From Nematopogon swammerdamellus (taxonomy: Eukaryota > Arthropoda > Insecta > Lepidoptera > Adelidae), in the NCBI GenBank assembly GCA_946902875.1, contig OX336343.1, positions 16,229,596 through 16,293,595 on the forward strand: a stretch of 64,000 nucleotides of DNA. The letters are read 5' to 3'. The notes under the pieces are model-generated. The model made no database searches, was not told the DNA's origin, and worked only from the letters and a program-made list of their open reading frames with translations. Made by a program: the position numbers and the translations under genes. This document shows positions 32,501 through 36,783 of the stretch, piece after piece; the stretch's first letter is position 1; each line of letters opens with the position of its first letter.

Positions 32501-34758
32501 TGTGAAGGTTTGGTGCTGATGTCACATGTATTTTTTTTTTCATTAATAAATCAACAATCAATATGACAATATTTTTATTTGCCAAATTAGAACATGCTTA
32601 AACACTTCAACGTTCAGACAGCGTCAAGAAGGAGAATAAAGTTAAATTGAATGAATTGTAGCCGGCACGACCGAAGGGAAGCACTGACGTGGCACCAAGT
32701 TCACCCGGTGTTATGGGCTGACATCACGGATGTTGTAGGTGATGTAGCCAACCGTTTCAGTTTCCATAAAAAAAAAAAAAAAAGAATTGAACAATCACGA
32801 ACATAAAGAAATAACGAAATGATGTCTAAAGAAATGATTGTGGTTTGCTTGCAGGTGTTCGACGACGTGTCCGTGGAGCTGTCGATGGCGATCCTGCAAC
32901 ACCTGGCGAGCAAGCCCGCGGAGGAGCCCCTGTTCCGCAGCCTGAAGGCACTCGCGAGGTTCTGCCAGGTGTCGCCGCAGGACGTGCCCCAGCTCATACA
33001 GATGATCGGACCTCCGCCCACAGACTTCAAGTAAGTTCGCACCACGGAAAAAAGGAAAAATTAAGTATTAAATAAAAGGAGAAAATAAAAATAAAAATAC
33101 TCAAACCAACAACTTTTTAAACCGGATTTAGAAGCATTTGTCTAAAATAAATAAAAAAAAAGATTTTATTTTATTTTAACCCAACACTCAATACAGTTAC
33201 AATAATAAGGCAGCAAATCATTCTGAAAATACCGTGTGTATAGGATTGAAACGCTGCTAACAATGATTGTATTATTAAGTAACGTAATGTTGTGTCGTAA
33301 TAATTTAAATGTTATAGGTACTAAAAAATTCATTCATTCATTCAATACATTTAAGTAGCCTTGTTCTTTTCCTCGGAGCCCGGATGACGCTAGGTGAGTA
33401 TGAGTCAGATTGCCAAAAAGGGTTGAATGAAGAAATTTATAAAAGTTGTAAAAAATTACCTAACTATAGAATTGAAAAAGTATGTTTTATTTAAATCTGA
33501 AAACGACAGTACACCTTACCAAGTTCAAAGAGGGCCACCCACCAACATGCCACAACTTGGAGCATTGGATGGAGTTGTGTTCTTATGGTTTTGAAAAATG
33601 TACTTGGGGATCAACTTATCAAGCGGGTGAAAAGTAATTAGTTATAAATCACTTTTATCAAGAAGTAACAAAATATAGAATGTCAAGATTATGTTTTCCT
33701 AAATGCTATTCAGAAATGTTAGCACATCTTAAGATGTTGGGAAATTAAAGATAAAGCAATTTTTACATAAATATCTCGGAAAGTTATTCATATGCATAAT
33801 CACACCAACCAATATTTATGGAGATTGTTTTTAAATTATTATTTACTTTTTTATGTAATCCGGTATGGGTGGCTGAGTCGGAGGGGCCAAAGCGCATGCT
33901 CCGACCAGCCAATATCACCTCCGAGAAGGTAGGTGCCATACCGGAGACTTCCCTGGATTGCTGGCTATACTGGACTAGAGGAGAACACAGCCGAGGCTGC
34001 TATGCGGCCATCTTACATCCAGTACGGTGGTACCAACCCAGTCGGCTACAATTTGAGCCTACCACCTAGTAAGGGGCAAGGGAAGGGACCTACAGTTTTA
34101 CACCTGTTCCGAACGGTGAAGTAGCAGGTGTAGGTATGTACGTAAATTTTTTCGCCAGAAAAAACTCATTGGTACACGCCGACCGGATTCGAACCTCGGA
34201 CCTCTCGCATGAGAGGCCGATGCCCAAACCACTCGGCCACCCGCCGCTTAAATGTTCCAAATTAAAATAAGATTGTTGCTGTGGTAACTAAAGAGTAGGC
34301 AATTTACTTTCCTGCTATACTTTTTTCCGTTTTTTTTATGGCTGCGTTCAAATAGAGTGTGATGTGCGATCATCGTGTGATATATTATGTAACCTACAAT
34401 GGGATTGTACTGATGTGAGGTTTGCGTACTTTTCTGCCTACCTTTATCCTCAAATTGCCGCAAATTAACTATTAGCAATAGGCATCATCTATTGTAATGA
34501 AATTGTCATTAGTCCATTACTAATTTTTTTTAATAAGGAATAAGCAAAGTATTAAATTTTTTTTATTTATGCGTTCACTCACACACATTATTGATTTATA
34601 CTTGAAGGTTTAAAAGATAAGTTAGCCCATTTGACAAAACATGGAGGGATTACTAGTTAGTATATTGTTGAGTACAAAATGTATTGTTTGTTTGTTTCAG
34701 GGGTACAAGCCCGCGGGTGGATGAGCAAATAGCACTGATATCTAAGAAAATTCGTTGA
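3362..34758 (+). CDS. DESI1: PPPDE (DESI1-like) - coiled coil - PUL domain protein, 3' ten exons
   Basis: Exons 3362-3471, 5127-5307, 7879-7961, 11612-11769, 15000-about 15181, 18848-18995, 22083-22273, 24801-24989, 32855-33030 and 34701-34758 join in phase to 491 codons plus TGA. The first two encode the C-terminal half of a PPPDE cysteine isopeptidase: GGTQLGDP, then YNLFEHNCNNFS with the catalytic Cys at 5158-5160. DESI1 removes SUMO from substrates; the catalytic His lies in exons left of the window. Exons 4-5 encode a highly charged K/E/R coiled coil. Exons 6-10 encode a helical, armadillo-like C-terminus that fits the PUL domain, which in PLAA/Ufd3/Lub1 binds Cdc48/p97. Vertebrate DESI1 ends soon after the PPPDE domain. 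I infer a link between deSUMOylation and p97. The weakest junction is the exon 5 donor. Confidence 0.8.
3617..3955 (-). mobile_element. LINE 3' end (family C), minus strand
   Basis: On the minus strand this encodes the C-terminal tail of a non-LTR reverse transcriptase with frame breaks: HPYTLDLPRMRAN, then FKRGVNRHLS. It ends in a poly-A run (T-run at 3614-3622 on the + strand). Related copies lie at 20,024, 25,225 and 35,630. It is 5' truncated and sits in the intron after the first visible DESI1 exon. Confidence 0.65.
3965..4262 (-). mobile_element. Degraded SINE B copy with tRNA/5S-like head
   Basis: Shares GTGCCGGCTACACTGAACT-like and GTCGGGTTAAACTCTACCAC-like blocks with the SINE B family, then a decayed head (GGTCACCCAGCC, ACCGAGTTACAGG). 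Clearly older than the copies at 41-45 kb. Confidence 0.5.
4238..4381. mobile_element. Short TIR MITE (family K)
   Basis: The left arm CACGAGTTAAGAGCG and right arm CGCTCTTAACTCATG are inverted copies. Pairing extends inward through GAAAATTGTGGGG and CCCCACATTTTTC. About 145 bp, non-coding. Confidence 0.6.
4385..5126 (+). other. Intron remainder, nothing recognised
   Basis: AT-rich DNA leading to the acceptor CATTGCAG at 5126. No exon or classifiable repeat seen. Confidence 0.5.
5127..5307 (+). CDS. DESI1: DESI1-PUL exon with catalytic cysteine
   Basis: Acceptor ends at 5126. It reads SVYNLFEHNCNNFSDEVANF, then IPKYILDLPNEVL and a Gly-rich end PGGG. The Cys of HNCN is the catalytic nucleophile of the PPPDE family. 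The donor CAG|GTGAAC follows at 5308. If this donor is not used, the frame reads only VNR before TGA at 5317-5319, giving a protein that ends about where vertebrate DESI1 ends. Confidence 0.88.
5308..5319 (+). CDS. DESI1: Possible short-isoform C-terminus (read-through of donor)
   Basis: In-frame continuation of the previous exon: Val-Asn-Arg-stop. This would end a DESI1-only isoform. The first AATAAA seen downstream is at 6816-6821, implying a long 3' UTR if the form exists. Confidence 0.4.
   Translation: MNR
5320..5815 (+). other. Sequence after short-form stop, with a LINE tail scrap
   Basis: Either 3' UTR of a short isoform or intron. At about 5620-5703 it holds a fragment of LINE tail family F (GTTTCGCGAGGAGTGAAGTT), also seen at 31.3, 35.4, 37.0 and 39.8 kb. 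Confidence 0.4.
5820..6454. mobile_element. Possible piggyBac-like MITE flanked by TTAA
   Basis: TTAA occurs on both sides (5816-5819 and 6455-6458). The adjoining ends are imperfect inverted repeats, CCCCTTGGCTTC versus CCTCTGGCTTCC. TTAA duplication is the hallmark of piggyBac elements. The interior is non-coding. The match is short, so this is tentative. Confidence 0.4.
6459..7127 (+). other. AT-rich intron, nothing recognised
   Basis: Contains an AATAAA at 6816-6821 that could serve a short DESI1 isoform. No other feature is supported. Confidence 0.35.
7128..7245 (+). mobile_element. SINE D tail fragment ending in ATGT repeats
   Basis: GGTCGGTGTTGTGCTGCAAT through GATTACTCTGC to (ATGT)n. 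The same tail occurs at 19,730-19,835, 42,233 and 51,350. 5' truncated. Confidence 0.6.
7246..7878 (+). other. Intron, nothing recognised
   Basis: Ends at the acceptor TTCTTAACAG (7878). No exon or classifiable repeat was identified. Confidence 0.4.
7879..7961 (+). CDS. DESI1: DESI1-PUL linker exon
   Basis: 83-bp exon between AACAG (ends 7878) and the donor GTGACT (7962), reading TVNVNGVRQERQESPEF to NSQIEEA. Its phases fit the exons on both sides. Reading past the donor would stop at once (AGG TGA). It bridges the PPPDE domain to the coiled coil. Confidence 0.7.
7962..8796 (+). other. Intron, nothing recognised
   Basis: AT-rich, no supported feature. Confidence 0.4.
8797..9196. mobile_element. 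TIR MITE (family H copy 1)
   Basis: Inverted ends: TAAGGTGTTTCGTTAG and CTAACGATACACCTTA, continuing through a CGGGAGGGTTACAT/ATGTAACCCTCCCG block. About 400 bp, non-coding, flanked by TA. A second copy lies in the opposite internal orientation at 16,811-17,201. Confidence 0.75.
9490..9680. repeat. Imperfect tandem repeat, about 45 bp x 4-5
   Basis: The phrase ATTCGTTAGAGGATTGTATA followed by a T-run and AAATG recurs four to five times with point changes and small deletions. Confidence 0.6.
9697..9830 (-). mobile_element. Degraded SINE B fragment
   Basis: Carries GCCGGCTATACTAAACTGGA, CATAGCCGTTTCGACCGACC and GTCGGGTTAAACCCTACC, the SINE B core in reverse. Confidence 0.55.
9831..10999 (+). 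other. AT-rich intron, nothing recognised
   Basis: No exon-like frame with good splice borders and no recognised repeat. Confidence 0.4.
11000..11330 (-). mobile_element. SINE A copy, minus strand, diverged
   Basis: Begins with a T-run (poly-A on the minus strand), then TAATCCGGTA, GACCAGCCAATATCA and CTACCACCTAGTAAGGGGCA, the SINE A core. The tRNA-like head is missing. Confidence 0.65.
11612..11769 (+). CDS. DESI1: DESI1-PUL coiled-coil exon
   Basis: Acceptor GGCGGCAG ends at 11611; donor GTTAGT at 11770. The frame is RLESLALEERRSTLSEKIAR, then a block of about 20 residues that is nearly all K, R and E, then ISNSSDNSELSNS. A helical coiled coil or basic patch is expected. Taking the later AG at 11616 would break the frame. 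Confidence 0.75.
11782..12171. mobile_element. hAT-type MITE with perfect 8-bp target duplication
   Basis: Terminal repeats TAGGGTTGTAACGAAT and ATTCGTTACAACACTA (one mismatch). They are flanked by the identical octamer GTCTGCAC at 11,774-11,781 and 12,172-12,179, as hAT transposases produce. The interior is rich in TATTCG repeats and non-coding. It starts 12 bp after the donor of the preceding exon. Confidence 0.85.
12180..12390 (+). mobile_element. SINE A copy, 5' truncated
   Basis: Runs from GTAAGATGGCCGCA through CCTCTAGTCCAGTAAAGCCA to CATACCGGATCACATAAAAA. Abuts the hAT MITE on its left. Confidence 0.7.
12391..12808 (+). mobile_element. Interspersed repeat with GACA/GACG microsatellite
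   Basis: Starts ACCGGCCAAGTGCGAGTCGA and ends TACGGAACCCTAAAAAAA. It has TTCAAGAGATACAGCC and a run of GACA/GACG repeats before GTAATAGGGTCCCGTAC. I recognise this consensus as a very common lepidopteran repeat. A fragment lies at about 56,975-57,015. Confidence 0.65.
12809..14999 (+). other. Intron, nothing firmly recognised
   Basis: 2.2 kb of mostly AT-rich DNA ending in the acceptor GTGGGTCAG (14,999). A GC-rich patch at about 13,015-13,080 was examined and gave no exon. Confidence 0.4.
15000..15181 (+). CDS. DESI1: DESI1-PUL acidic coiled-coil exon
   Basis: Acceptor at 14,999. The frame is GMAEGGETEVQLGGEVELPS, then a stretch dominated by E and R (RESEAEERREEEERKKNREP) and PPIVYTYLS. 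The phase-0 donor is uncertain: GTCAGT at 15,182 keeps the frame into the next exon; GTCTAT at 15,164 also would. About 20 bp downstream a LINE fragment has inserted. Confidence 0.7.
15204..15598 (-). mobile_element. 5'-truncated LINE 3' end with AAC tail and 15-bp target duplication
   Basis: The sequence TACAGATACAGGGTT is present at both 15,189-15,203 and 15,599-15,613. Read on the minus strand the insert encodes the C-terminus of a non-LTR reverse transcriptase: HRSKLRIVIGMLTGHCTLNR, the zinc-like CRACLQADETPTHVLLEC, and RRFLEELGWLE. It ends in (AAC)5 at the + strand left edge (GTT repeats at 15,201-15,217). Confidence 0.88.
15763..15892 (+). pseudogene. RTE-like reverse transcriptase C-terminal remnant
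   Basis: Encodes ARWDNDIKCVGGKQWFRTAE, a stop, then a DWKK/GEVYVQQW-like block ending at GTCCAGCAGTGG. This is the common C-terminal end of lepidopteran endonuclease-reverse transcriptase elements. A related copy is at 30,330-30,745. Confidence 0.6.
16368..16615 (+). mobile_element. SINE with GTGTGGGG head and AAC-repeat tail
   Basis: The head TGTGGGGTCGGTACTTAATA to GTAAAAGGCGACTAAGGGAT is shared with SINE B and D copies. The tail GGGGTAGCTGGAGAATGC to CCAACCCCAAACC then (AAC)n is shared with 50,919-51,075. The tail type suggests mobilisation by an AAC-ending LINE. Confidence 0.7.
16634..16804. mobile_element. TIR MITE, family G copy 2
   Basis: Interior arms AACATCGAGCTTTAGAGACA and TGTCTCTAAAGCTCGATGT pair. 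The centre has CTCTGTGCGACAGAGACGAC as in copies 1 and 3. Confidence 0.7.
16811..17201. mobile_element. TIR MITE, family H copy 2
   Basis: Ends TAAGGTGCTTCGTTATTTAT and AAATAACGAAGCACC. The interior matches the 8.8-kb copy in reverse order, so the two copies are inverted relative to each other. Confidence 0.75.
17391..17600 (-). mobile_element. SINE A copy, minus half of an inverted pair
   Basis: T-run, then GTGGCTGAGTCAGAGGGGCT to CAGTACGGTGGTACCAACC. Joined head-to-head, with no spacer, to a plus-strand copy. Confidence 0.75.
17601..17839 (+). mobile_element. SINE A copy, plus half of an inverted pair
   Basis: CCTTACTAGGTGGTAGGCTC-type start to CATACCGGATTACATAAAAA. Together with the preceding copy it makes a palindrome of about 440 bp. 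Confidence 0.75.
18003..18311 (+). mobile_element. SINE B copy with GTGTGGGG head
   Basis: Head ACCGTGTGGGGCCGGTACTT, core TAGGTGGTAGGAGTTTAACC, tail TAGCCAACCATGTCAGTTTC then CATAAAAAA. The middle of the head is slightly deleted. Confidence 0.75.
18575..18776. repeat. Tandem duplication, 96-bp unit x 2
   Basis: GAATCTTACGCTTTTTCGAT starts at 18,575 and 18,671. The second unit carries an extra internal 12-bp ATCTGACGCGAG. It lies 70 bp upstream of the exon 6 acceptor. Confidence 0.75.
18848..18995 (+). CDS. DESI1: DESI1-PUL exon (start of helical C-terminal domain)
   Basis: Acceptor CGCGCAG ends at 18,847; donor GTGCGT at 18,996. Reads ATDAFDKLVEVLGEVTLSAE, then LHQYMVLGEGSWALGDNF and LGFI, with one base carried to the next exon. 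Strongly GC-rich against its intron. Confidence 0.82.
19022..19442. mobile_element. MITE with about 95-bp terminal inverted repeats
   Basis: The left arm ACAGGGTGTCCCAAAACTCA through GGCCAGTTTATGACTACCCA is mirrored at the right by TGGGTAGTCATAAACTGGCC to TGAGTTTTGGAACACGTTGT. The loop is AT-rich. It starts only 26 bp after an exon donor. Confidence 0.8.
19497..19835 (+). mobile_element. SINE D, near full length
   Basis: Head ACCGTGTGGGGCCGGTACTT to GTAAAAGGCGACTAAGGGAT, middle CCACCTCTCACCTTGGCACG, tail GGTCGGTGTTGTGCTGTAAT to (ATGT)-like repeats. Related copies at 41,630 and 51,137. Confidence 0.75.
20024..20186 (-). mobile_element. LINE 3' end (family C), minus strand
   Basis: T-run then GCGCCGAGCCACCCATAACG to GGGCGTGAATGGGCACC on the minus strand: the family C C-terminus and poly-A. 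Confidence 0.65.
20335..20520 (-). mobile_element. Probable LINE 3' end with TATTC repeat tail
   Basis: Starts with three ATAGA units, then sequence resembling the 3' UTR of LINEs that end in short tandem repeats. No coding part was recognised; the assignment rests on the tail. Confidence 0.35.
20912..21020 (-). mobile_element. SINE B 3' fragment, minus strand
   Basis: T-run, ATGGAAACTGACACGGTTTG, CATCCGTGATGTCAGCCCAT, then stops after about 105 bp (5' truncated). Confidence 0.7.
21231..21765 (-). mobile_element. LINE 3' end (family E), reverse transcriptase C-terminus
   Basis: On the minus strand it reads VRNVFKTDLFAVEVGARGLP, then LYSLFKNLGLPRSTLSSYME, then stop, followed by a 3' UTR that ends in CCACACCTTCCC. 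The VEVGARG block and helix are the usual post-RT C-terminus of lepidopteran endonuclease-RT elements. Copies at 25.7, 30.4 and 40.6 kb. Confidence 0.7.
21790..22070 (-). mobile_element. LINE C-terminal fragment just upstream of an exon
   Basis: Minus-strand reading with breaks gives RPVYSRLARVHQSFLCQSVK, then FYNKLPLAF and FRIKELLMKNSHYL. This is the typical end of a non-LTR Pol. It stops about 12 bp before the acceptor at 22,082. Confidence 0.6.
22083..22273 (+). CDS. DESI1: DESI1-PUL exon (PUL domain)
   Basis: Acceptor TGTGTCAG ends at 22,082; donor GTGAGT at 22,274. Continues GRLLNDESVSVEVRSRLLRC through YAHRIDRLSLTEQTALALF. Alternating amphipathic helices fit the armadillo-like PUL fold. 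Phase 0 out. Confidence 0.85.
22725..22916 (-). mobile_element. Degraded SINE B fragment
   Basis: GTCAGCCCATAACA, GCCGGCTACACTGAACTGGA and CATAGCCATTTCGGCGGACC blocks in the reverse order of the family. Confidence 0.5.
23203..23632 (+). mobile_element. SINE A with intact tRNA-like head
   Basis: The head has an A box (TGGCCGAGTGG, 23,212-23,222) and a B box (GGTTCAAATCC, about 23,255-23,265) of RNA polymerase III genes. The body follows in order: the GAAAAAATTTACGTGC block, CTAGGTGGTAGGCTC core and CCTCTAGTCCAGTATA. The 3' end differs from the usual GATTACATAAAA, so the tail is lost. Looks Leu/Ser-tRNA-derived. Confidence 0.8.
23894..24091 (-). CDS. Unrecognised small ORF, antisense inside DESI1-PUL intron
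   Basis: 65 codons on the minus strand; the better start is the second Met (MANSYRAIYGALKDKRDSVI, then ending FLSVERRVDFMYK). It is charged and protein-like, not low complexity, but I do not recognise the family. Upstream on the minus strand (24,150-24,420) is CpG-rich DNA that might be a promoter. It could be a small gene, a domesticated transposon piece, or chance. Confidence 0.25.
   Translation of the reverse strand: MVIIMANSYRAIYGALKDKRDSVIWHSYISVEKELLTKLRKKEDFHDRVIENFLSVERRVDFMYK
24401..24423. repeat. G23 homopolymer run
   Basis: 23 uninterrupted G residues on the + strand in a CpG-rich patch. It could form a G-quadruplex; run length may also be a sequencing uncertainty. Confidence 0.9.
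24700..24770 (+). mobile_element. SINE A tail fragment
   Basis: CTCCGACTCAGCCACCCATA to GGATTACATAAAAAAAAA. Its poly-A ends about 30 bp before the next exon acceptor. Confidence 0.65.
24801..24989 (+). CDS. DESI1: DESI1-PUL exon (PUL domain core)
   Basis: Acceptor TGTCCCGCAG ends at 24,800; donor GTAAAA at 24,990. Reads MCNLFENISSSEWLLYISEW, then QQISNIRSTTKVAVYSLLSE and IGTAIVHNLACKE. 63 codons, phase 0 both ends. Confidence 0.87.
25225..25571 (+). mobile_element. LINE 3' end (family C), plus strand
   Basis: Encodes with frame breaks GHPYTLDLPRMYTNRICNAA, YRTGKLWNDLPAHIFPP and FKRGV(N)RHLSGRHG. It ends in poly-A at 25,562-25,571. The KLWNDLP block is the usual last helix of Jockey-like Pol. 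Confidence 0.7.
25675..25866 (-). mobile_element. LINE tail (family E), minus half of a palindrome
   Basis: CACGTTTCGGCTCGC-like start to CGTCGATCTTGGCAACCC. Directly followed by the same sequence in reverse. Confidence 0.7.
25867..26166 (+). mobile_element. LINE tail (family E), plus half of a palindrome
   Basis: Reads TLGLPRSTLSSYMDRASKTS and on to TGGFPAS-stop, then the 3' UTR to CAAGCTTAGTTCCACAGC. With the preceding part it forms arms of about 180 bp. Confidence 0.7.
26562..26845 (-). mobile_element. Diverged SINE B with tRNA-like head
   Basis: CTATGGAAAATGACACAGTA tail on the minus strand. The head, minus strand from 26,845, reads CTCGGTAGCTCAGTGATGCG (A-box-like), with GGTTCGAATTCC (B-box-like) further on. 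Confidence 0.6.
26846..28582 (+). other. AT-rich intron, nothing recognised
   Basis: 1.7 kb without exon borders worth calling or an identifiable repeat. Confidence 0.4.
28583..28855 (+). pseudogene. RTE-like endonuclease-reverse transcriptase remnant, part 1
   Basis: Broken reading YKVF-RVITSRLT then RMDQYLLCEQAAFGKG and a LAFIEKVFSS-like segment matches the RT core before the FADD motif (the order expected in lepidopteran ERT elements). Interrupted at about 28,855 by a CR1-like insertion. Confidence 0.6.
28850..29547 (+). mobile_element. CR1-like LINE 3' end (183-codon open Pol fragment)
   Basis: An open frame at 28,850-29,401 encodes the Pol C-terminus: KIYKTYVRRLLEYGFQIWQP, LEQFQRRFTKIPYELKSLSY, LEERRDRGDLIEVYKILTSK and RVVNAWNKLPQDVIDSP. 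The 3' part holds an A-run, then (AAAT)n at about 29,520-29,547. 5' truncated; inserted into the RTE-like copy. Confidence 0.8.
29548..30362 (+). pseudogene. RTE-like reverse transcriptase remnant, part 2
   Basis: Resumes with LGEGARQG then ALEDVFKTLE and HLRFADYNVLM. The catalytic FADD of RT reads FADY here (29,681-29,692), and several stops and frameshifts follow, so it is dead. Later blocks include KVGLKMNRDKTK and GQTVIDGEVIEQVEE. It ends at GGAAAGCAGTGG, where a family E LINE tail begins. Confidence 0.7.
30363..30694 (-). mobile_element. LINE tail (family E) nested in the RTE-like remnant
   Basis: AAGGTGTGGATCTAAGCTTA to GAAGAGACTGTAGAGCGAC, inserted between GGAAAGCAGTGG and TGTACCGCTGAAGG. 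These two flanks are contiguous in the related copy at 15,800 (allowing a base or two). Confidence 0.75.
30695..30746 (+). pseudogene. RTE-like remnant, part 3 (3' end)
   Basis: TGTACCGCTGAAGGCCGGGA to GTATGTCCAGCAGCAG, matching 15,813-15,870. Confidence 0.6.
31308..31540 (+). mobile_element. LINE tail (family F)
   Basis: Reads NGLPVSAFPTTYNLGIFKRR then VNKLDDNLFVRLIAGMAPL-stop, followed by a 3' UTR ending CCGGCTGTCTATAAAAAAAA. This is a Jockey-like Pol C-terminus. Confidence 0.65.
31751..31888. mobile_element. GC-rich MITE (family M copy 1, right end cut)
   Basis: TATAATGCGCGGGGCGGATC to GACACGCCGAGATCCGTC, then an A-run instead of the usual CCCGCGCATTATA end. Confidence 0.7.
31889..32657 (+). 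other. AT-rich intron, nothing recognised
   Basis: No supported feature between the MITE and the SINE B fragment. Confidence 0.4.
32658..32784 (+). mobile_element. SINE B 3' fragment
   Basis: GTAGCCGGCACGACCGAAGG to GTTTCCATAAAAAAA. Its poly-A lies 70 bp before the next exon. Confidence 0.75.
32855..33030 (+). CDS. DESI1: DESI1-PUL exon (PUL domain end)
   Basis: Acceptor TTGCTTGCAG ends at 32,854; donor GTAAGT at 33,031. Reads VFDDVSVELSMAILQHLASK, then PLFRSLKALARFCQ and PQLIQMIGPPPTDFK. The EEPLFRSLKAL stretch resembles the last helices of PUL domains. Two bases carried out. Confidence 0.87.
33031..33848 (+). other. Intron, nothing recognised
   Basis: AT-rich, no supported feature. Confidence 0.4.
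33849..34250 (-). mobile_element. Full-length SINE A, minus strand
   Basis: T-run, TATGTAATCCGGTATGGGTG, core, then at 34,170-34,248 the tRNA-like head on the minus strand (B box GGTTCGAATCC, A box TGGCCGAGTGG). One of the most intact copies. Confidence 0.82.
34701..34758 (+). CDS. DESI1: DESI1-PUL terminal coding exon
   Basis: Acceptor TTGTTTCAG ends at 34,700. Reads (K)GTSPRVDEQIALISKKIR then TGA at 34,756-34,758. Confidence 0.82.
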
Positions 34759-34941
34759 TTTAAGTAGGTATTTTTATGTGTTATGTTTATGTGTAAACGG
34801 GCATTTGTGGTATATGTTTTTATTAAATTGAAATGAGTTGAATTTATTATCATAGATTTATACAAATTGTTGAAAATGATTTCGCTACCAATGAAATTAT
34901 TTGTATTTAATACAAGCATTAATTTACATTTACACACCTTA

Positions 34942-34947
34942 AATAAA
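34942..34947 (+). terminator. Polyadenylation signal AATAAA for DESI1-PUL
   Basis: First AATAAA after the stop codon, 184 bp downstream in an AT-rich 3' UTR. Confidence 0.55.
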
Positions 34948-35392
34948 AACTACATTTTACAGGTTTTCTTTTTGGTAATGTTTGAGCCATGCTAGGGCTT
35001 TTAGTGTACCTGATTTTGATGAAATAGAAATTGTAATTTTATTTTACATTTTCATATGGTATTATTGTATTACATACATACATTGATTTATAATATCACA
35101 GGTCATTAGGTTTTGTTTTTCTTATTAATAAATTTCATCTGACAAAGTGTACATTTATTGGTATTTATTAGGTATAGATATCGACATAGCACATTGTGCC
35201 TCGGTCGACATCTCGGACAACGTCTGTCGCTCACTGCATTTACAAGCACAGCTGTATGTTTATATCGTATCACTCCTACTAGTTGTTATACATCCTCGAT
35301 AGTTCACTAAGTCATAAATCATAATATTACTTAAAAATAATAAAAGTTTTCAACATTTTCTACTGCATTCCTCTTTTATTTGCACTTCTTTA

Positions 35393-35575
35393 GCGTGTCA
35401 ATGAATTGGACAACAGGCTTTTTCGCCCGCCTCATAGGTGACCGACATGTCACCTCACTGAGCGCAGTTACGTGAGGAGTGTTGCTATTGGCTGTTGTTG
35501 AGTCTTCATCCGACGTATCCACACTACTACTGAGAACCACCGGTGGTGTTGGTTCTTTAAAAAATCAAGGCTGAT
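35393..35575 (+). mobile_element. LINE tail (family F)
   Basis: Reads AATGAATTGGACAACAGGCT to GTGAGGAGTGTTGCTATTGG, parallel to the copy at 31.3 kb; diverged. Confidence 0.5.
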
Positions 35576-35629
35576 CAAGTAACACCTATTCAGACACCCC
35601 ACAATAATTCATAATGTTTCTAAGTTTTT

Positions 35630-35822
35630 CCCTACACACTGGACTAACAGCGGATGCGTACCAACCGCTTCTGCAGATCTTTCCTCCAATACAGAACCTA
35701 TAAACTCTGGAACGCTCATATATTTACCCTCAAGTACAATCTCGGGTCCTTCAATAGATGCGTGAATAAGCACCTGTAAGGCCGGCATGACATTCGCAAC
35801 CCCCGCATACGACCGAATGGTC
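35630..35822 (+). mobile_element. LINE tail (family C), diverged
   Basis: CTACACACTGGACTAACAGC to CGCATACGACCGAATGGTC follows the family C order, with stops. Confidence 0.55.
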
Positions 35823-36527
35823 AAAAAAGAAAAATCATTCAGCCTACCTGACTTAAAGGCAACTGCAGTTTTCCTCATAATACATATTGTATAAACTGCT
35901 AGGGCTTCACAGCCATCTGTATGTAAATAGTGTCAATTGTATAACTTATAACAGCTAATCAGTTCGAAAGGCTTTTCTTGTCGCTGGTGACAAAACTAAT
36001 TACACAGGCGATATCAGAGCATTAAGTCAACAGCAGGAGCAACTGCTGTTTACCAAATAACAGCGACGACACGACGACTCATTACGTAGGTACCTAGCTA
36101 TCAGCACTCCGCTCTTAGCTGGCGAACAGTGCACGCTCCTCTGCCTAAACTATCGACATTCATTTTAGTTGCAAATTTTTCCAAACAGTTCATGATGTAT
36201 TAATTTAAAAACCAAGAGCTGAATATTCTAAATTTGTAAATATTAATCATCATTTTTAGTTTACGTTAATGTGGTGAAGGGCGTCAAACAAGAAAATTTA
36301 TTTGTTGAAGTGTCAGATAGCCAACAAACATTCTGTACAATAAGATAAAGCGATTAACAGTAAAGAGGTGTAGGTAACACAAACAGTTGTAGGAAAAACT
36401 CTATTTTATATGATAGAGGAATGCGCGTTTTAGTATCCGCTGTCGCTGTGACCTTTTAATATTAATTGTGACTTCAGAAAATCTAATAAGAATCGAATTT
36501 ATGAAGGAATGAAAATAAAAAATAATA

Positions 36528-36783
36528 ATGTCTCTAAATAAAAAATTCAACCCATTTAAAAATTGCAATGGCTTTGAGAAGGAGCGAATATCCGTGAGCG
36601 CATACAAGTTGTTAGCGAAGAAAGTACCCATAACACAGTGGCTGCCCAAATATGACAGAATCACGGCTACGTCTGACCTGATAGCTGGCATCACTCTGGG
36701 CTTGACGTTGGTGCCTCAGAGCATTGCGTACGCTTCCTTGGCCGGTCTGAAAGTGCATTATGGACTGTACTCTGCGTTTATTG
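36528..36783 (+). CDS. SLC26A11-like: SLC26 exon 1
   Basis: Starts MSLNKKFNPFKNCNGFEKER; cytoplasmic N-terminus, then the first membrane segment with the SulP signature. A TAA lies just upstream. Donor GTGAGT at 36,784, phase 1. Confidence 0.88.

Larger units (their letters stand above)
34948..36527 (+). other. Intergenic region between DESI1-PUL and the SLC26 gene
   Basis: 1.6 kb. It should hold the transporter's promoter and 5' UTR. No TATA box was assigned. Contains LINE tails at about 35,393-35,575 and 35,630-35,822. Confidence 0.5.
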
